64,000 nt of DNA from Pseudomonas sp. ATCC PTA-122608 (GCF_001952855.1 NZ_LPNO01000006.1:11388-75387); one strand, 5' to 3'. Counted from the stretch's first letter, positions 9,151 to 17,341 are shown. Numbers and translations: made by a program. Notes: a model not told the origin generated them from the sequence alone.

Positions 9151-9894
9151 TTAGCGGCGCGCCAGGTGAGCGGATGTCAGTTGAGCATTGCGATAACCGA
9201 TAATGCCGTCCTGCCTGCCGTTGTCATCGATGGAGTCCAACGCGTGGCTCACATGAGGCCGCTTGACGATTTCTCGGGCAAGCAACGTCATGTTGTCCTC
9301 TGCCCAGTTGCCAGACAGCTGACGCCCCGCAATGTTGTAGATCTGCTCAACGTCGGCCACGCCATTTTCCGGTTTGCCAAACGCCTTGTAGTTATTGCCA
9401 AAAGCCAGCGCCACGCTGGAGTCGGACATCCGGTCATAAATATTTATAGGCGACGCATGGCACGGGTCGGGACGGCAAGGTTGAGGGTGTGGAGGTGGGC
9501 AGCCGGGCGTGGACTTGGACAACTTTTCGGCGGCCAACTTCGGATTCCACCGGCCAATACGGCCATCTCGTGGTGCATTGCTTCGATGGTCCACCGTATC
9601 CAGCTCGTTCATTACGTGGTCGCGCTCGACTACCTGCCTGGCCAGCATCGTCAGGTTGTCCTGCTGGGGATTTCCTGTCAGTTGGCGCTGCGCCACTTCA
9701 CGAATTTTCCCCGACGTTGCATAGGACGTACCCGAGGGCCTGAACGCATCGAAATTTTTATCAAGCGCCAACGCCAAGTCAGAATCCGACAGCCGTTTAT
9801 AGGGATCCGCAGGGGGACGCTGGGCATGCAGGACCTGACTGTTGAGTTGCGCGCTATGAGCATTAGACGTGAAGTGACGGTGGATTTCTGCCAT
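9151..9894 (-). CDS. T3SS-associated protein with duplicated HrpF/HrpK-like domain
   Basis: A 247-residue soluble protein of two copies of one domain (about residues 35-121 and 156-240). They are joined by a Pro/Cys-rich linker with the short run PGCPPPHPQP. Both copies share SDS-x-x-ALA-x-x-x-N-[FY]-x-AF at the start and L[TS]GN-x-x-x-DN-[LM]-T-[ML]-LAR-[QE]-[VI]-V in the middle. Both end in an acidic EF-hand-like stretch (DGRIG and DGIIG). Similar segments occur in the giant protein at 27020. There is no signal peptide. A perfect HrpL-type box lies 77 bp upstream, which supports co-expression with a T3SS. It is probably a secreted helper or effector; the exact role is unknown. Confidence 0.65.
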   Translation of the reverse strand: MAEIHRHFTSNAHSAQLNSQVLHAQRPPADPYKRLSDSDLALALDKNFDAFRPSGTSYATSGKIREVAQRQLTGNPQQDNLTMLARQVVERDHVMNELDTVDHRSNAPRDGRIGRWNPKLAAEKLSKSTPGCPPPHPQPCRPDPCHASPINIYDRMSDSSVALAFGNNYKAFGKPENGVADVEQIYNIAGRQLSGNWAEDNMTLLAREIVKRPHVSHALDSIDDNGRQDGIIGYRNAQLTSAHLARR

Positions 9895-9970
9895 GAGTTT
9901 GTTTTCCTGGATTGTTCGACATTCCCGCTCTGCACTCCTTCAAGAAAACGCAGAGGCAGAGGGCTGTCAC

Positions 9971-9999
9971 TCTGTGGCGACTAACTTTGGATCGGTTCC
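9971..9999 (-). promoter_or_regulatory. hrp box (HrpL-dependent promoter consensus)
   Basis: Read on the minus strand, GGAACC (9999-9994) is followed by exactly 16 bases and then CCACAGA (9977-9971). This matches the ECF sigma HrpL consensus GGAACC-N15/16-CCACNNA at all fixed positions. It lies 77 bp before the start at 9894, inside the tail of the gap after sctU. No hrpL gene is visible in this window. Confidence 0.7.
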
Positions 10000-10016
10000 A
10001 GAGACTTACGCTCGAC

Positions 10017-11063
10017 CTAAATCAACCGCGCCGCCACCAACCAATCCGCCACCGCCTGAAACGAAGCATCCGGTACCGGGTCCCCCGGTACTGTCTTCCT
10101 GGCAATTGCCTCCGCCAGGTTTTTGTCTGGCGCCTGCGGTATGCCCAGGTCGAACGCCTCCTGCAACATCCCCAACGCCTCCTCCGGCGAAGCCCGGCAC
10201 ACCACCACCGGCACCGGCGTTTCCCCACGCACATAGCGCACACCGATTACCCAGCCGTCGGTGGTGCCGATCATCATCGAAGCCCGGCCCAGCCCCAGCT
10301 TGGTGGCCAGCGCCTGCATCTCCTGGCGCTGGCGCCGCCGCTCGCTCTTGATCAGCGGGTCGCCATCGATATCCTTGCGCTCACGCTTGGTCTCGCTGCG
10401 GGTCATTTTCATGTCGCGGCCAAACAGCCAGCGTTGCATCAACACGTCTACCCCGCCCACCAGGATGAAGGCCGCCAGTACAGTAAACACCAGCGGCTTG
10501 AGCACCAGGAAAAACGTCGACTCGATACACCCCGCGCCACACCGCGACGACTCCATCAACGCCTGCAACGCGTGCCGCCCCACCACGTAGAACGCTACGG
10601 CCAGCACATGCACCTTGATCAGGCCCTTGATGAACTCCACAAAGTTGCGCAAGGCGAACAGCTTCTTGAAGCCTTCCGCCGGGTTGATGCGCTTGAACTC
10701 CGGCTTGATAGGCTCCACGGAAAACACAAAGCCGCGCATGGTGATGATATTGGTCAGGATTACCACCCCGGTGGTCACCGCCATCACCGGCAAAGTGATG
10801 CCGATCACCAGTTGCTCGGCGTGGTCCAGCACCCGTGGCCACACCGTGGCGAAGGGTTCGATGTAGATCTGCGCGGTCAGGTCGATCAGCGCGGTGACCT
10901 GGGCCTGGGCCCGTGGCGCGAGGATTGAGATGCACAGGGTGCAAAACAGGATGACCATGCCCGAGACCAGGTCCTGGCTCTTGGCGACCTGGCCTTTTTT
11001 GCGCGCGTCCTTGAGCTTTTTGTCCGTGGCCGGCTGGGATTTTTCTTCGCTGGTATCGCCCAT
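10017..11063 (-). CDS. sctU: T3SS export switch protein SctU with altered autocleavage site
   Basis: A 348-residue member of the SctU/YscU/FlhB family, last gene of the core operon. It has the basic N-terminal EKSQPATDKKLKDARKKGQVAKSQ segment and four membrane helices up to about residue 215. The cytoplasmic linker KRERKDIDGDPLIKSERRRQRQEM aligns with YscU. The C-terminal domain follows with VRYVRGETPVPVVV. The key oddity is that the position of the self-cleaving NPTH loop reads TTDG (residues 267-270, bases 10254-10265), while residues on both sides keep the family pattern. Asn-Pro cleavage is therefore not possible at this site. It starts 3 bp after sctT ends. Family assignment is firm; how substrate switching works here is open. 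Confidence 0.93.
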   Translation of the reverse strand: MGDTSEEKSQPATDKKLKDARKKGQVAKSQDLVSGMVILFCTLCISILAPRAQAQVTALIDLTAQIYIEPFATVWPRVLDHAEQLVIGITLPVMAVTTGVVILTNIITMRGFVFSVEPIKPEFKRINPAEGFKKLFALRNFVEFIKGLIKVHVLAVAFYVVGRHALQALMESSRCGAGCIESTFFLVLKPLVFTVLAAFILVGGVDVLMQRWLFGRDMKMTRSETKRERKDIDGDPLIKSERRRQRQEMQALATKLGLGRASMMIGTTDGWVIGVRYVRGETPVPVVVCRASPEEALGMLQEAFDLGIPQAPDKNLAEAIARKTVPGDPVPDASFQAVADWLVAARLI

Positions 11064-11066
11064 GCG

Positions 11067-11879
11067 TTACTCCATGCCCGCCAGCGTTTTCAGCAGCTCC
11101 ACGGTGCCGCGAAACTCTGCCAGTTGGTCCAGCATCAATGGAATCAGGAAGCCGATGTAGATCACCATCAGGATCGAGAAAAACAGGTTTTTCACCGGCA
11201 GCGACAGGTCGAAAATATGCAGGTTCGGCGCCATGCGCGACAGGTACGCCAGCATCAGGTCGGTGACCAGCAGCGAGATGATCAGCGGCGACACCATCAG
11301 CACCCCGACGCGCATGATCTGGTCAAGGATCGACAGCACCGCCAGCAACGCGGAGCTGGCAAATACCGGGGTGAACGCGGTGACCGGCCACAATTGGTAG
11401 CTGTGGTAATAGCCGTCGACCATCAGGATAAAACCGCCGGACATGAAGAACAGCGTGATCAACATCACCGTCAGCAACGTGGACATCACACTTGATTCCC
11501 CGGTGGATAACGGGTCCACCAGTTGCGCCATGGTCGAGCCGCGCTGCAGGTCGATCAACTCCCCCGCCACTTCCGCCGCCCAGAACGGTATGCCGAACAA
11601 CAGGCCGATCAGGATGCCGATCAGGAATTCCTTGATCAGCAATCCGGCGATAAACAGGCTGCCGTGGTTGGGCATCGAGGTCATGGCGTCGAACACCGGC
11701 ATGAACATCGGGATCGAAATCGCCACGGCGACGCAGCCGCGAATCATCCCGGTGAGCCCGAGGCGGTTGAACGCCGGGGTGATCACTACCACGCCCATGG
11801 CCCGGCAGGCCGCCAGCGAAGCCGAGCTGATCACCGGGTAGGCGACTTCGAGAAACTGTGCGGTAAGGCTGGCATCCAT
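11067..11879 (-). CDS. sctT: T3SS export gate protein SctT
   Basis: A 270-residue inner-membrane protein of the SctT/YscT/FliR family, which forms the export gate pore with SctR and SctS. Hydrophobic helices fill most of the sequence. The conserved GE-rich region (EVAGELIDLQRGSTMAQLVDP) is present, where the cytoplasmic plug of FliR-type proteins lies. Length is typical. It sits 6 bp after sctS and 3 bp before sctU, in the standard R-S-T-U order. Confidence 0.94.
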   Translation of the reverse strand: MDASLTAQFLEVAYPVISSASLAACRAMGVVVITPAFNRLGLTGMIRGCVAVAISIPMFMPVFDAMTSMPNHGSLFIAGLLIKEFLIGILIGLLFGIPFWAAEVAGELIDLQRGSTMAQLVDPLSTGESSVMSTLLTVMLITLFFMSGGFILMVDGYYHSYQLWPVTAFTPVFASSALLAVLSILDQIMRVGVLMVSPLIISLLVTDLMLAYLSRMAPNLHIFDLSLPVKNLFFSILMVIYIGFLIPLMLDQLAEFRGTVELLKTLAGME

Positions 11880-11885
11880 GGGCGG

Positions 11886-12155
11886 TCAGCGCGTCCACAA
11901 CGGGAAGTTATCCAGCACCTGGCTGCCGAGTTCCGCCACTTGCCCGGCCAGCACCGGCCCCAGGAATACGATGGTCAGCAGCACCGCCACAAGCTTCACT
12001 ACCTGGGGCAAGGTCTGGTCCTGGATCTGGGTCAGCGCCTGGAACAGGCCCACACTCAAGCCGACGATAATCGCCACCCCGAGCGCTGGCGCGGAGAGCA
12101 TCAGCACGGTCATCAGTGCCTGTTTCATCAATGACAGGAAAACGTCCTGGCCCAT
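11886..12155 (-). CDS. sctS: T3SS export gate protein SctS
   Basis: An 89-residue FliQ/YscS-family protein with two membrane helices (about residues 12-40 and 52-75). The conserved loop GLFQALTQIQDQTLPQVVKL lies between them. It forms part of the helical R5S4T1 export gate. It begins 10 bp after sctR. Confidence 0.94.
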   Translation of the reverse strand: MGQDVFLSLMKQALMTVLMLSAPALGVAIIVGLSVGLFQALTQIQDQTLPQVVKLVAVLLTIVFLGPVLAGQVAELGSQVLDNFPLWTR

Positions 12156-12165
12156 GGGTCGTGCC

Positions 12166-12819
12166 TCAGCCGTAACTCAGAATCAAACCGTGCATCAGGC
12201 GCGACCAGCCGCTCAATGACACGAACAGGAAGATTTTCAGCGGGATCGAAATCAGGTTCGGCGAGACCATCGACATGCCCATCGCCATCAACACGTTGGA
12301 CACCAGCAAATCCACCACCAGGAACGGGATATACAACAGGAACCCGATCTCGAAGGCCCGGGTCAGCTCTGAGCTGACGAACGCCGGGATCAGCACCACC
12401 AAGTCGTCATCCCGCAGGTCGGCACGGGCTTCCGGCGACCAGATGGTCTCGGTGGCCTGCACGAAAAAGCCGCGCTCGGACTCATTGGCAAACCGCGCCA
12501 GGTGCGCCTGTAACGGCGGGCGCAAGGCGTCGCCAAGGTCCTTGAGTTGCTCGACGTGTTCGATGTTCAGGTCGCGCCCTTCCACCTGGCGGTACATGTC
12601 GCCAATCAACGGCGTAGTGACGTACACCGAGAGAATCAGCGCGATGCCGTACAGCACCAGGTTCGGCGGCGTTTGCTGCACGCCCAGGGCGTTGCGGATC
12701 AGGAACAGCACCACCGAGATTTTCATGAAGCCGGTAAGGGTCACCACCGCCAACGGGATCAACCCGATGGTGGCAACCACCAGGATGATCTCGATCAGGT
12801 TCGGCTGATAACCGGTCAT
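12166..12819 (-). CDS. sctR: T3SS export gate protein SctR
   Basis: A 217-residue FliP/YscR/HrcR-family inner-membrane protein. Family signatures are the first helix ending in TGFMKISVVLFLIRNALGVQQTPPN and the C-terminal block FLLYIPFLVVDLLVSNVLMAMGM...ISIPLKIFLFV. It starts in the stop codon of sctQ (4-bp overlap), which indicates tight translational coupling. Confidence 0.96.
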   Translation of the reverse strand: MTGYQPNLIEIILVVATIGLIPLAVVTLTGFMKISVVLFLIRNALGVQQTPPNLVLYGIALILSVYVTTPLIGDMYRQVEGRDLNIEHVEQLKDLGDALRPPLQAHLARFANESERGFFVQATETIWSPEARADLRDDDLVVLIPAFVSSELTRAFEIGFLLYIPFLVVDLLVSNVLMAMGMSMVSPNLISIPLKIFLFVSLSGWSRLMHGLILSYG

Positions 12820-13817
12820 GGGGTGGCGAAACTCAGCAGGCGCACACCCAGGCCGTCACCGATTTTCACCAGTTGGCCCTGGCCGACGCGGCGGCCGTTG
12901 ACCATCAGGTCCACGCCATCCACCGTCGGCGTATTCAGTTGCAGCAGGCTGCCCGCGCCCAACTCCCGCAGTTGCGCCAGGGTCAGTTCCAGGCTGCCGA
13001 CCTGGCACACCAGCTTGAGGGGCAAATCGTCCAGGGCCGCGGCGGCATCGACATCAGTCATTGTGTTCTCCATGTCCAAAAGGGGCGATTTCAAAGGTTC
13101 CTGTAGCTGCAGCGATGAGCCGTCGCGTCGGCAGCGGGCTTGCAGGCGGCCCTCAAGGTCCAGCAGCAGTCCGCTGCCGGCTTCGAGCATCAGCACATCG
13201 CCGGGCTGCAGGCTGCGCAACTCACCGAGGCTCAGCCATTGCTGCCCGGTGAGCACCGAGAGTGTCTGGCGCAGCGCGGGTAACGGGTCGGCTTGGACCT
13301 GGCCGTGTTGCTCCAGCAACTGCGCCACCAGGAACGCAGCGCTTTCGCTCAGGTCGAGCTGGGCGGCCATTGGCGGGGTGTTGCCGAAGGTCAATGTCAG
13401 CGCTAGGTGCACGGGGTAAGACCGCGCCTCGTCACTGGCTTCGAGCAACTGCACGGGGTGGCCGAGCAACGGTTCGAGGCGCTCGATCAGATCCAGCACG
13501 GCCAGCTCCAGCAACAGCGAACGTGGCAATGACGGCAGCACCTGCGCGTCGAACTGCAACGCCAGCGGCACCAGCACTTGCTCCACAGCGGCGGCGGACA
13601 GACGCAGGCGCACCGGCGACTGGCCGAGCAACAGCTGCACATCCCGAGGCGATTTCAGCGGCTGGGGATCGGCGGCCCAGGCGACGCTCAAGTCCTGCCC
13701 GGCACAACGGCCCTGCCACGCATGGCGCCGGCGGTGCAGCTGGTTATGCACGGTGAGCAGCGCCGGGTCGTGGTGTTCGAGCCAGGGGCCCAACGGGTCG
13801 GCAAGGGCGACGATCAT
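12816..13817 (-). CDS. sctQ: T3SS cytoplasmic C-ring/sorting platform protein SctQ
   Basis: A 333-residue SctQ/YscQ/HrcQ protein, not split into HrcQA/HrcQB as in P. syringae Hrp systems. The C-terminal 80 residues are a SpoA/FliN domain (LPLKLVCQVGSLELTLAQLRELGAGSLLQLNTP...VNGRRVGQGQLVKIGDGLGVRL). A second SpoA-like region lies around residues 195-245. Just before the last domain there is an in-frame ATG at 13061 with GGAG 6 bases upstream, so a separate SctQ-C product (residues 253-333) is likely, as known in Yersinia and Salmonella. Overlaps of 4 bp exist with sctO and sctR. Confidence 0.92.
   Translation of the reverse strand: MIVALADPLGPWLEHHDPALLTVHNQLHRRRHAWQGRCAGQDLSVAWAADPQPLKSPRDVQLLLGQSPVRLRLSAAAVEQVLVPLALQFDAQVLPSLPRSLLLELAVLDLIERLEPLLGHPVQLLEASDEARSYPVHLALTLTFGNTPPMAAQLDLSESAAFLVAQLLEQHGQVQADPLPALRQTLSVLTGQQWLSLGELRSLQPGDVLMLEAGSGLLLDLEGRLQARCRRDGSSLQLQEPLKSPLLDMENTMTDVDAAAALDDLPLKLVCQVGSLELTLAQLRELGAGSLLQLNTPTVDGVDLMVNGRRVGQGQLVKIGDGLGVRLLSFATP
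13059..13071 (-). promoter_or_regulatory. Internal ribosome site and start for SctQ-C
   Basis: GGAG (13071-13068) precedes the in-frame ATG at 13061 with a 6-base spacing inside sctQ. This would start an 81-residue SpoA-domain protein. Internal starts at this place are established for YscQ and SpaO; here it is a prediction. Confidence 0.6.
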
Positions 13818-14263
13818 GTGCCGAGCCCTTGTTCTTCACGCAACTCACCGGCGACCCGCTCGCAGCTTTCACGCCCGTCCAACAGGCTTTGCCAGGCATC
13901 GGACTGGCGCTGGCGGCTCAGGCGTTCCTGGCGAAACAGCTCACGCTCGCGCTCCTGGGTTTGCAGGGTGCTGGACACGTGGGTGACGTCGCCCTCAAGC
14001 AAGCGCTCATCGTCGGACAAGCCCCGCAGGCGATCCTGGGCGGCCTGCCAACTGGCCACCGACAAGCCCTCTGTGAGTGAGGCGTAAATCTCGCCGGCCT
14101 CACGGGCAACGGCTTCGCGGTGCAGGCGCAATTGCTCCTTGGCATCAGTCAGGGCGCCGTGGGTTTGCGCGCAGCGTTGCTGCTGCGCCGCCAACTGGCT
14201 GGCCGCCCGTTGTTCCCGCAGCACCCGCAGGGTTTGCAGAGTGCGCAGTTGTTCAGTCTTCAT
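13814..14263 (-). CDS. sctO: T3SS stalk protein SctO
   Basis: A 149-residue, highly charged, almost wholly helical protein, as expected for SctO/YscO/FliJ, the coiled-coil stalk that sits in the SctN ATPase hexamer and contacts SctV. It is rich in Arg, Glu, Gln and Leu with heptad-like spacing and has no membrane segment. Position between sctN and sctQ fits. Unlike its neighbours it is separated from sctN by about 570 bp of repeat array. Confidence 0.82.
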   Translation of the reverse strand: MKTEQLRTLQTLRVLREQRAASQLAAQQQRCAQTHGALTDAKEQLRLHREAVAREAGEIYASLTEGLSVASWQAAQDRLRGLSDDERLLEGDVTHVSSTLQTQERERELFRQERLSRQRQSDAWQSLLDGRESCERVAGELREEQGLGT

Positions 14264-14302
14264 CGGTTCTTTTCTCCATCGTCATACCAACAGCGCACTC
14301 AC

Positions 14303-14833
14303 TGAGTGCATGAAGATTGAATGTGGGAGCTGTCGAGCTACGGCGAGGCTGCGATAGCGATGTCGGCAGTGCTGACGCCATCGCAGCCTCGCTGAAGCTC
14401 GACAGCTCCCACACTGGATTCGGGCTCATGCGAGCACCTGGCGCATGCAGGTCAAGGTGTTTTCGGGGCTGCCGGGCTCGACTGAGTGCATGAAGATCAA
14501 ATGTGGGAGCTGTCGAGCCCCGGCGAGGCTGCGATAGCGGTGGGCCGGGCAACATTGATGTTGGCTGTGCTGGCGCCATCGCAGCCTCGCTGAAGCTCGA
14601 CAGCTCCCACACTGGATTTGGGCTCACACCAGCACCTGTCGCATGCAGGTCAAAGTGTGTTCGGGGCTGCTGGGGTCGATTGAGTGCATGAAGATCAAAT
14701 GTGGGAGCTGTCGAGCCCCGGCGAGGCTGCGATAGCGGTGGGCCGGGCAACATTGATGTTGGCTGTGCTGGCGCCATCGCAGCCTCGCTGAAGCTCGACA
14801 GCTCCCACACTGGATCTTGCTGCGCTTTCGGGC
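14303..14833. repeat. Tandem array of REPINs joined to copies of the sctN 3' end
   Basis: Three units start with TGAGTGCATGAAGAT at 14303, 14483 and 14681 (periods 180 and 198 bp). Each holds two inverted REP sequences (GTGGGAGCTGTCGAGC ... GCTCGACAGCTCCCAC) around a short loop. Units 1 and 2 each end in about 50 bp nearly identical to the last codons of sctN (14423-14480 and 14621-14678 compared with 14831-14886); unit 3 runs directly into sctN itself. The array is the whole gap between sctN and sctO. It looks like tandem duplication of a segment that included the gene tail. Confidence 0.88.
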
Positions 14834-16156
14834 TCATGCCAGCACCTGGCGCATGCGGATCAAGGTGTGTTCGGGGCTGCTGGGTTCGTCGGCGTTCTGG
14901 CGCAGGAAGGCTTCGATCGCGGCATGGCGGGCGATCGCTTCGTCGGCCAGGGGGTCGCTGCCGGCGGAGTACTCGCCGACGCGGATCAGCATTTCGATTT
15001 CGCCGTAACGCGCCATCAATTCACGGATGCGCATTGCCAGGCGTTTGTGTTCGTCACCCGCCACCTGCTCCATCAACCGGCTGCGACTGCGCAGCACGTC
15101 CACCGCCGGGAAGTAGTTGCGCTGAGCCAGTTCGGCGCTGAGGGCGATGTGCCCGTCGAGGATCGAACGTGCTTCCTCGGCCACCGGATCGCTGGCGGCG
15201 TCGCCTTCGGTGAGTACGGTGTACAGCGCGGTGATGCTGCCTGTGGGGCCCGGGCCGGCGCGCTCCAGCAACTTGGGCAAGGTGGCAAAAAACGACGGCG
15301 GATAACCGCGACGTGTCGGTGGCTCACCCACGGCCAGGCCGATTTCGCGCTGGGCCCGGGCGAACCGTGTGAGGCTGTCCATCAGCAGCAGTACGTTACG
15401 GCCCTGGTCGCGGTGGTACTCGGCCAGGGTGGTGGCGACAAACGCCGCACGTACCCGCTCGGCCGCCGGGCGATCCGAGGTGGCAACCACCGCGACGGTA
15501 CGCGCGCGGGCCTGGGCGTCCAGTTGCACGTCCAGCAGTTCGCGCACTTCCCTGCCCCGCTCGCCGATCAGGCCGATCACAATCACATCGGCTTCACTGT
15601 TACGGATGATGCTCGCCAACAATGAGGACTTGCCCACCCCAGGCTCGCCAAAGATGCCCATGCGCTGGCCTTGTGCAAGGGTCAGCAAACCATCGATGGA
15701 GCGAATGCCCAACGCCATGGAGCGTACGATCAGTTGCCGTGAGAACGGTGCCGGAGGCTCGGCATGCAAGGGATAGGTCTGCAAGTTCAGGGTCGGCGAT
15801 ACACCATCACCGTCGAGAAACTCGCCCATGGGACTGATCACTCGTCCGAGTTGCGCATCGCCTACCGCCACACCGAGGCTTTCGCCGGTGGCGATGATTT
15901 GCGTGCGGGTCGACAGGCCTTCCATGGAGCCGATGGGCGACAGGATCGCTTCATCACCATCAAAACCAATCACCTCGGCGCTGAGGCTGCGGCCACTGAC
16001 CGGATCGCGCAAATGACACAGCTCGCCAATGCTCGCCCCCGCCACGCTGGCCCGCAGCAACACCCCGCGAATACTCAGCACCGTGCCTTGCATCGGACGC
16101 AAGCGGGCCAGGGACAAGCGCTCGGTCAGGCGCGGCAGCAGTTGATTGAGGTTCAT
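14834..16156 (-). CDS. sctN: T3SS ATPase SctN
   Basis: A 440-residue F1-beta-like ATPase that unfolds and detaches substrates at the sorting platform. Walker A is GEPGVGKSS (residues 170-178), the catalytic Glu lies in GERGREV (about 199), and Walker B is NVLLLMDSLTRFA with D260. The C-terminal helical domain has MARYGEIEMLIRVGEY. Length is standard. It overlaps sctL by 4 bp. Fragments of its last codons are repeated downstream. Confidence 0.96.
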   Translation of the reverse strand: MNLNQLLPRLTERLSLARLRPMQGTVLSIRGVLLRASVAGASIGELCHLRDPVSGRSLSAEVIGFDGDEAILSPIGSMEGLSTRTQIIATGESLGVAVGDAQLGRVISPMGEFLDGDGVSPTLNLQTYPLHAEPPAPFSRQLIVRSMALGIRSIDGLLTLAQGQRMGIFGEPGVGKSSLLASIIRNSEADVIVIGLIGERGREVRELLDVQLDAQARARTVAVVATSDRPAAERVRAAFVATTLAEYHRDQGRNVLLLMDSLTRFARAQREIGLAVGEPPTRRGYPPSFFATLPKLLERAGPGPTGSITALYTVLTEGDAASDPVAEEARSILDGHIALSAELAQRNYFPAVDVLRSRSRLMEQVAGDEHKRLAMRIRELMARYGEIEMLIRVGEYSAGSDPLADEAIARHAAIEAFLRQNADEPSSPEHTLIRMRQVLA

Positions 16157-16731
16157 GCCACGCCCTCTTCGGCAAAGGGCAACAGGCTCCGGCGCAGGGA
16201 TTGCAACTGCGCTTCCAGCCCCAACTCAACCGAGCCCGCCGGGCTGCTGAGGCGGGCCTGGCCAGCGCTCAGTTGCGCATCGGCCTCCACGGCGATGCCG
16301 TCCTTCAGCAACTGTTGGCGCAGGGCATTCACTTCGGCCGGTGGCACCCACAAGGTCAGCGCCTGGCCCTGACGAAACGCGCTCAACGCCTGGCGCGTGC
16401 AGCGCACCACGCGGTCGGTGTCGTCCAGCTCGCCGAGCACTTCACGCACGATGCCCAGGGCCAAATCCGCCAGCGATGCTTCAAGCCCGGCCAGGTATTG
16501 CTGAACCTGGGCCTGGGCTTCCAGCAGCAACTGCGCGACCTGTTCGGCGCCTTCGCGCCGCGCGCTTTCAAAGCCTTCGGCACGTGCGGTGTGCAGCCAC
16601 TGGTCGCTGTCGGCCTTGATCTGCTCGGCGTGTTCCTTGGCGGCTTGCACGAAGGCGAAACCATCGGTCCACAACGCCGCTTCATCGGCGCGCAAAATCC
16701 GCGCAGCAGGACGGCTGGGTAATTCACTCAT
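16153..16731 (-). CDS. sctL: T3SS ATPase stator SctL
   Basis: A 192-residue SctL/YscL/HrpE/FliH-type protein that anchors and regulates SctN. The start MSELPSRPAARILRADEAALW (16731) fits the family N-terminus; a longer frame reaching 16896 is only the shadow of sctK. A long Ala/Glu/Gln-rich coiled coil (about residues 25-90) precedes the globular C-terminal domain (VREVLGELDDTDRVVRCTRQAL). Its start overlaps the end of sctK by 8 bp. Confidence 0.9.
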   Translation of the reverse strand: MSELPSRPAARILRADEAALWTDGFAFVQAAKEHAEQIKADSDQWLHTARAEGFESARREGAEQVAQLLLEAQAQVQQYLAGLEASLADLALGIVREVLGELDDTDRVVRCTRQALSAFRQGQALTLWVPPAEVNALRQQLLKDGIAVEADAQLSAGQARLSSPAGSVELGLEAQLQSLRRSLLPFAEEGVA

Positions 16732-17341
16732 GGGCAAGCTCCTCGGCGAGTAACCGGGCGGCGACGGTCTGGACAATTTCCAGGTCGCGGGGCAAGCGCC
16801 CGCTATAGCCTTTGGGTGCGACAAAACGCAGGGGCAGCCAGCCCTGCAACTCGGCGGGCTGGGCCTGCAGCCAGGCGGCGACACAGGTGAGGCCATCGCG
16901 GTCGATCGCGTCGATCAACTCGGCGGGTTCACGCAGCAGGTCGGCCGCGCCGCCCAACTGCCGGTTCGCCAGGGCCAGGGCAAAGGCTTCCTGGCCGAGG
17001 CCTTCGCGCAGCTCATTGACCACTTCTCGGCGGATCTCCCGGCTCAAGGTCGAGGCATGCCAAATCGCACCACATAGCCTGGGCAGGCGCTCAAATTGCG
17101 CCGGGCTCAGCAGCAGCACCGGCAAATCGGCGGCCGGCGGCGTGACCAGATGCGCAAGCGGCGCCAGCTGATAATGGCTGGCCAGCAACTGCTCCAGGCG
17201 CGACCGAAAACGCGGCTGCCCGTGCAAGGCTTGCAGCACCTCGGCGGGCAGGCCTTCGCCAAAACATTCGCCGAGGCTTTGCTCGCGCACAAACTGCAAC
17301 GGCTGGGCGATCAGGCCCTGCCAACGCTCAACCAGGCTCAT
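16724..17341 (-). CDS. sctK: T3SS sorting platform protein SctK
   Basis: A 205-residue soluble protein in the place where SctK (YscK/HrpD/PscK) is encoded, between sctJ and sctL. It has the long helical, Leu/Ala/Arg-rich composition of that family and phrases such as RLCGAIWHASTLSREI and LTCVAAWLQAQPAELQGWLPLRF. SctK links SctQ pods to the SctD ring. Sequence conservation in the family is low, so position carries much of the weight. Confidence 0.75.
   Translation of the reverse strand: MSLVERWQGLIAQPLQFVREQSLGECFGEGLPAEVLQALHGQPRFRSRLEQLLASHYQLAPLAHLVTPPAADLPVLLLSPAQFERLPRLCGAIWHASTLSREIRREVVNELREGLGQEAFALALANRQLGGAADLLREPAELIDAIDRDGLTCVAAWLQAQPAELQGWLPLRFVAPKGYSGRLPRDLEIVQTVAARLLAEELAHE

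Noticed and set aside
10240..10290. A frameshift as the cause of the missing NPTH in SctU
   Set aside because: The frame is continuous and the residues on both sides align to YscU without a gap, so this is a true replacement.
14303..14833. A possible CRISPR array (regularly spaced repeats)
   Set aside because: The units are 180-198 bp tandem duplications with internal palindromes, without short unique spacers or cas genes.
14253..14837. A 194-codon minus-strand ORF with repeated VWELSSFSEAAM segments
   Set aside because: It is the tandem REPIN array read as protein; the repeats follow the DNA palindromes and the frame has no support beyond them.
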